DNA from: Syntrophaceae bacterium
GTDB taxonomy: Bacteria > Desulfobacterota > SM23-61
Assembly (NCBI GenBank): GCA_003154025.1
Contig: PMCE01000069.1
Span: forward strand, 466 to 10,164
Direction of reading: 5' to 3'
Length of the DNA stretch: 9,699 bases
This document shows, piece after piece, positions 6,596-9,699 of this stretch (its first letter is position 1; each line of letters begins with the position of its first letter). Position numbers and translations under genes: made by a program. Under the pieces are notes generated by a model, which did no database searches, had not been told where the DNA came from, and saw only the letters and a program-made list of their open reading frames with translations.

Positions 6596-6760
6596 TTGTC
6601 AAAACGTCCTGGAGCCTATAAGAGCGAAAAGCGGCGCAAAGAATTGACCCGCCAGAAGAAGCAGGAAGAGAGAAGACAACGCAAGGTTGATAAAGGAGAG
6701 CGCACCCCGTCGGACGCCGAAAAGGTTGAGCAAGAAGAGACCCAGCCGGCCAATCCTTGA
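6596..6760 (+). CDS. Small, very basic 54-residue protein (TTG start), function unknown
   Basis: I read this small gene by eye: TTG at 6596 preceded by a near-perfect Shine-Dalgarno, TAAGGAGG, five bases upstream. The product begins MSKRPGAYKSEKRRKEL and is strongly polar. Residues 1-36 carry about 16 Lys/Arg (SEKRRKEL, RQKKQEERRQRK) in a probably continuous charged helix; residues 40-54 are acidic and Pro-containing (EKVEQEETQPANP). There is no membrane segment or cysteine. Similar short KR-rich proteins occur in Desulfobacterota genomes as I recall, without known function. Its place between an RNA helicase and an RRM protein suggests RNA or ribosome binding (inference). Supporting reality: strong RBS, plausible promoter, tight start spacing, sensible composition. 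Against: short length and a non-ATG start. Confidence 0.7.
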   Translation: MSKRPGAYKSEKRRKELTRQKKQEERRQRKVDKGERTPSDAEKVEQEETQPANP

Positions 6761-6830
6761 TTCGTTACGCCTTTCCGGGGAAAAAGACTTCCTACTCATC
6801 TCTATCGCCAGCAAGACGGAGCCAGCCCCC

Positions 6831-6860
6831 CTGTCAGGGAGGATGTGCTTTTATTATAAA
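6831..6860 (+). promoter_or_regulatory. Candidate promoter of the RRM protein gene
   Basis: CTGTCA (6831-6836), 18-base spacer, TATAAA (6855-6860) within an AT-rich patch after GC-rich DNA. Transcription from it would start near 6867 and give a leader of about 220 bases before the RRM gene. The -35 has two mismatches and the -10 one. Confidence 0.4.
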
Positions 6861-6866
6861 TGGGCA

Positions 6867-7087
6867 AGGTTGACGGAATCGGTTGAAAGTGACTCGGGTG
6901 TGAGGACACCACCCTCATGGCCGAGGCTCCCTGGGGAGCCGGCCGGAATGAGGAAGATAGCTGGCCCATCCTCCCAAACGATTCGGACATTCAACAAAGG
7001 GAAGTAAGCGTGGCCAACGCCGCATGGCGGGCGCCACCCATCAAAGTGCGTCGCTTCAAGCGACGCGGAAAAGGAGCAGGAGAGAGC
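6867..7087 (+). promoter_or_regulatory. Hairpin-rich 5' leader of the RRM protein gene
   Basis: Four consecutive stem-loops lie before the start codon: GGTGT/ACACC with a GAGG loop (6897-6910); GGCC-GA-GGCTCC/GGAGCC-GGCC with a CTGG loop (6919-6944); GTGGC/GCCAC enclosing CGCC/GGCG with a GCAT loop (7010-7037); and GCGTCGC/GCGACGC (7048-7066). None ends in a U-run. The density suggests a regulated leader or a small processed RNA. A frame open from 6917 in phase with the RRM protein exists, but its residues are not RRM-like and the family starts at MAKKLFVGG, so it is read as untranslated. Confidence 0.45.
7048..7066 (+). promoter_or_regulatory. Perfect hairpin next to the RRM ribosome binding site
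   Basis: GCGTCGCTTCAAGCGACGC is a 9-bp inverted repeat around one base; physically it would be a 7-bp GC-rich stem with loop TTCAA. It ends 12 bases before the GGAG (7079-7082) that serves the ATG at 7088, so it could affect ribosome loading or bind the RRM protein itself (inference). Confidence 0.5.
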
Positions 7088-7417
7088 ATGGCTAAGAAAC
7101 TATTCGTAGGGGGGTTGAGCTGGGACACGACGGACGACGGGCTGCGCAAAGCGTTCGCGACTCATGGGGAAGTCACCGAAGCCAAGGTCATCACCGACCG
7201 GGATACGGGACGTTCCCGGGGTTTCGGATTTGTGACCTTCACCCAGGATGAGGATGCCAAGACGGCCATCTCCAAGATGGACGGGACGACCCTGGACGGC
7301 AAGACCATCAAGGTCAATGAGGCGCAGGAAAAGAGCCCCCGCGGGGGCGGCCGCCCCGGCGGCGGATTCGGCGGCGGCGCTGGCCGTGGCGGCGGCGGCG
7401 GGCGCAACCGCTGGTAG
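7088..7417 (+). CDS. RRM RNA-binding protein with glycine-rich tail
   Basis: A 109-residue single-RRM protein. RNP2 is LFVGGL (5-10) and RNP1 is RGFGFVTF (44-51), with the aromatic residues that stack on RNA bases intact; the beta-alpha-beta fold runs to about residue 80. Residues 86-109 are an RGG-like Gly/Arg tail (PRGGGRPGGGFGGGAGRGGGGGRNRW). This is the architecture of bacterial Rbp proteins (cyanobacterial RbpA type and Desulfobacterota/Geobacter homologues), which are often cold-induced and act on mRNA in the cytoplasm. The ATG at 7088 is chosen over upstream in-frame starts because GGAG lies five bases before it and MAKKLFVGG is the family start. It follows the basic small protein on the same strand but with its own candidate promoter and leader. 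The exact RNA target is unknown. Confidence 0.92.
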   Translation: MAKKLFVGGLSWDTTDDGLRKAFATHGEVTEAKVITDRDTGRSRGFGFVTFTQDEDAKTAISKMDGTTLDGKTIKVNEAQEKSPRGGGRPGGGFGGGAGRGGGGGRNRW

Positions 7418-7509
7418 GCTCCCGGCAAGCAGGATTTTTTCTTCTCACCCTTTACCAGCCGGGTCACAGTTCCGGAGGCCCAATCCCGAGGTTATGAAAA
7501 GGAACGGGT

Positions 7510-7530
7510 CTCCGGAATTCCCTTCCGGAG
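7510..7530. terminator. Inverted repeat between convergent RRM and typA genes, possible bidirectional terminator
   Basis: CTCCGGAA (7510-7517) and TTCCGGAG (7523-7530) are perfect 8-bp complements with a TTCCC loop. It lies between genes that converge, where a shared terminator is expected. The U-runs are poor: TAAAACC follows on the plus strand, ACCCGTTCCTTTTC on the minus strand. A better T-run (7435-7440) lies just after the RRM stop but without a good stem. A second stem, CCGGAAC/GTTCCGG (7582-7605), lies closer to typA. Confidence 0.35.
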
Positions 7531-7636
7531 TAAAACCGGGGTCAGAAGAGACTTTCACTCCTCTTTTGCCACCCACATGCGCCGGAACCAAGAAGGCTGT
7601 TCCGGGTCTGGAGTGTGCTATCCCTCTGGCTTCACG

Positions 7637-9475
7637 CTAGGCATTGAGTTTTTCCGCCCGCTGCCGGTGGCGCGTTTCGGCGGAGAGGAAGGCCTTGCGC
7701 AGGCGGATGCTGCGGGGGGTGACCTCCACCATTTCGTCGTCCTTGATGAACTCGATGGCCCTTTCCAGAGTCAACGGGGTCACCGGGGTCAGCTGGATAC
7801 TGTCGTCCTTGTTGGAGGCGCGCATGTTGGTCAATTTCTTCATCTTGCAGGGGTTGACGTTCAGGTCGTTCTCCCGGTTGTGTTCCCCCACGATCATTCC
7901 TTCATAGACCGGTTCTCCCGGCGTCAAAAAGAGGACCCCCCGCGGTTCCAGGTTGAAGAGGGCATAGGACACCGCCTCTCCCTGCCGGTCGGAGACCAGG
8001 GATCCGGTCATGCGCAGCGGGAAGATCCCCCGGAACTCCTCATAGCCTTTCAGGTAGGAGTTCATGATCCCGGTTCCCTTGGTGTCGGTCAGGAATTCGT
8101 TGCGATAGCCGATCAGGGAGCGTGAAGGGATGGTGAACTCCATGCGAACCCGGCCGGTGCCGTGGTTCACCAGGTTCACCATTCGCCCCTTCCGCCGAGC
8201 CAGTTTCTCGGAGACCACACCCACGAAGTTCTCGTCGCAGTCGATGAAAAGGTGTTCGATGGGCTCCAGGGTCTTCCCGGATTTCTGCTTATAGATGACC
8301 TGGGGACGGCCCACCATGAGTTCAAACCCCTCCCGCCGCATGGTTTCGATCAGGATGGCCATCTGAAATTCCCCCCGCCCCTTGACGATGAAGTCTTCCG
8401 TTTCCTCCGGCTCCTCCACGCGGATGGCCACGTTGCGCAGCGATTCCTTGTGGAGTCGTTCGCGGATCTTGCCCGATTGCACGTATCTCCCTTCCCGGCC
8501 GCACAGGGGAGAGGTATTGCTGGTGAAGAGCATGGAGATGGTCGGCTCGTCGACGGAGATCCGCGGCAGAGCCTTGGGCGCTTCCCGGGTGCAGATGGTG
8601 TCGCCGATCTCCACGTCTTCGATCCCCGCCAGGATGATAATATCCCCCGGCTGGGCCGATTCCACCTCTTTCAGGTTGATCCCGTCGTACGCCTGGAGCT
8701 TGGTGATCCGCAGGGGAATGGCATTCCCCTCCCGGTTCAGGCACACCAGGTCCTCGTTGCACCCCACCGTGCCGTGGAAGACTTTGCCCACGGCCAGCCT
8801 TCCGACATAGTCGGAATAGTCCAGGTCGGCCACCAGCATCTGGAAAGGCTCATTCGGGTCGTAGGCGGGCGGAGGGATCTCGTCGAGGATGGCCTGGAAG
8901 AGGGGCGTGAGGCTCTGCCCGGTCTCCTCCGCGGTCTTCTGGGCGATGCCCTCCCGGCCGATGGCGTAGAGGACGGGAAAATCAATCTGTTCTTCCGTGG
9001 CATCCAGGTCGAAGAAGAGGTCATAAATTTCGTCCAGCACCTCCTTCGGCCGGGCGTCCTTGCGGTCGATCTTGTTAACCACCACGATGATCTTCAGCCC
9101 GGCTTCCAGCGCTTTTTTGAGCACAAACCGCGTCTGCGGTAGAGGGCCTTCCGAGGCATCCACCAGGAGGATGGCGCCGTCCACCATCATGAGGGCCCGC
9201 TCCACCTCCCCGCCGAAGTCGGCGTGCCCCGGGGTGTCCAGGATGTTGATCTTGGTGTCCTGCCAGTAGACCGAGCAGTTCTTGGCGGCGATGGTAATGC
9301 CCCGCTCCCGCTCCAGGTCCATGGAGTCCATGACCCTTTCCATCACCTCCTGGCCGGGACGGAACACGCCGCTTTGCTTGAACATCTGGTCCACCAACGT
9401 GGTCTTTCCGTGGTCGACATGGGCGATGATCGCGATGTTCCTCAATTTTGAATTCTGAACGATGCTTTTCACCAT
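7637..9475 (-). CDS. typA: TypA/BipA ribosome-associated translational GTPase
   Basis: EF-G-like GTPase that binds the ribosome and supports large-subunit assembly, notably in the cold or under stress in E. coli. The 612-residue product has G1 AHVDHGKTT (18-26), G2 RGITI (58-62), G3 DTPGHADF (80-87), G4 NKID (134-137), then EF-Tu-like domain II, the domain III/V regions and the TypA-specific C-terminus ([36 protein letters not shown]). The G5 region reads [10 protein letters not shown] (169-178) where SA is usual, a small oddity. The frame is open to a TTG at 9541, but that has no ribosome binding site and would add 22 residues ahead of the family start; the ATG at 9475 gives the normal length. 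Its own RBS is weak (GAGG 13-14 bases upstream), so the start is less sure than the identity. Convergent with the RRM gene. Confidence 0.95.
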   Translation of the reverse strand: MVKSIVQNSKLRNIAIIAHVDHGKTTLVDQMFKQSGVFRPGQEVMERVMDSMDLERERGITIAAKNCSVYWQDTKINILDTPGHADFGGEVERALMMVDGAILLVDASEGPLPQTRFVLKKALEAGLKIIVVVNKIDRKDARPKEVLDEIYDLFFDLDATEEQIDFPVLYAIGREGIAQKTAEETGQSLTPLFQAILDEIPPPAYDPNEPFQMLVADLDYSDYVGRLAVGKVFHGTVGCNEDLVCLNREGNAIPLRITKLQAYDGINLKEVESAQPGDIIILAGIEDVEIGDTICTREAPKALPRISVDEPTISMLFTSNTSPLCGREGRYVQSGKIRERLHKESLRNVAIRVEEPEETEDFIVKGRGEFQMAILIETMRREGFELMVGRPQVIYKQKSGKTLEPIEHLFIDCDENFVGVVSEKLARRKGRMVNLVNHGTGRVRMEFTIPSRSLIGYRNEFLTDTKGTGIMNSYLKGYEEFRGIFPLRMTGSLVSDRQGEAVSYALFNLEPRGVLFLTPGEPVYEGMIVGEHNRENDLNVNPCKMKKLTNMRASNKDDSIQLTPVTPLTLERAIEFIKDDEMVEVTPRSIRLRKAFLSAETRHRQRAEKLNA

Positions 9476-9578
9476 TTTTCTAAACCATTCCTCTTCTAGG
9501 GTATAAAAATCAGGGATGGAGAAATCTATGCGGGTCGGCAAGGCGGAGAGCAGAAGGAAAATCTTTCACCATAGAGGG

Positions 9579-9699
9579 CTAAAATCGCCGCATGGATCTT
9601 CTGATTTGCTTTTTTGAATCTTCTACTGCAAGTCCCAATCGTTTCCCTTCAGTTTTTCCTACCACTTTCAATATACCATACAATGTCCCGATGCGCATG
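9579..9699 (-). CDS. Possible C-terminal fragment of an unknown gene at the window edge
   Basis: On the minus strand a frame is open from the window edge to a TAG at 9581-9579. The visible residues begin (M)RIGTLYGILKVVGKTEG and end KKQIRRSMRRF, a basic, plausibly real tail. It could be a short gene starting at the ATG at 9698 (39 residues) or, more likely, the end of a longer gene upstream of typA on the same strand. I do not recognise it. The region is more AT-rich than the rest of the window, and the stretch between it and typA (9476-9578) shows nothing else. Confidence 0.3.
   Translation of the reverse strand, partial: MRIGTLYGILKVVGKTEGKRLGLAVEDSKKQIRRSMRRF

Noticed and set aside
7410..7459. 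GCTGGTA/TACCAGC inverted repeat flanking the T-run after the RRM stop
   Set aside because: The loop is over 30 bases and the T-run is inside it, so it does not make an intrinsic terminator.
7637..9142. Large plus-strand frames opposite typA (up to 326 residues)
   Set aside because: They are antisense to an intact, highly conserved GTPase; open frames opposite GC-rich genes are common.

Overview
This is a GC-rich (about 58-60% by eye) bacterial chromosomal window with a housekeeping-plus-catabolism gene mix. A TAXI-type TRAP receptor next to a BKACE-family enzyme, a small RNA-binding protein with a glycine-rich tail, a RhlE-type helicase and TypA/BipA would fit an anaerobic Desulfobacterota ('Deltaproteobacteria', e.g. 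Syntrophobacterales-like) genome. That placement is inference from gene content and style, not from a marker gene. No rRNA, tRNA, CRISPR array, insertion sequence or phage gene was seen.

Layout. (1) 1-623, minus: 5' part of a TAXI-family TRAP solute receptor, cut by the window edge. (2) 925-1761, plus: a BKACE (DUF849) beta-keto acid cleavage enzyme, divergent from the receptor. The 301-bp spacer holds a good sigma70-type promoter and two perfect inverted repeats that look like operators. (3) 1889-3079, minus: a flippase-like/LPG-synthase-TM integral membrane protein (PF03706 type). (4) 3268-4335, minus: a YchF-related NTPase with a C-terminal TGS domain but a damaged P-loop and no switch II. 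(5) 4336-5091: an AT-rich island with two well-formed divergent promoters, one for the YchF-like gene and one for the helicase; both transcripts would have long leaders. (6) 5092-6294, plus: a RhlE-type DEAD-box RNA helicase. (7) 6596-6760, plus: a 54-residue, very basic, TTG-started small protein with a strong ribosome binding site. (8) 7088-7417, plus: an RRM RNA-binding protein with a Gly-rich tail behind a hairpin-rich leader. (9) 7637-9475, minus: TypA/BipA ribosome-associated GTPase. (10) A possible C-terminal fragment of another minus-strand gene at the right edge.

How it works together. The left part looks like a catabolic unit: uptake receptor plus C-C bond-cleaving enzyme, possibly under a shared regulator. 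The right part (YchF-like, RhlE, basic small protein, RRM protein, TypA) is a cluster of RNA and ribosome factors. In other bacteria several of these families matter for ribosome assembly or growth in the cold. The long structured leaders before the helicase and the RRM gene resemble the post-transcriptional control used by cold-shock genes. A cold or stress RNA-maintenance neighbourhood is the most interesting hypothesis here, but it is inference.
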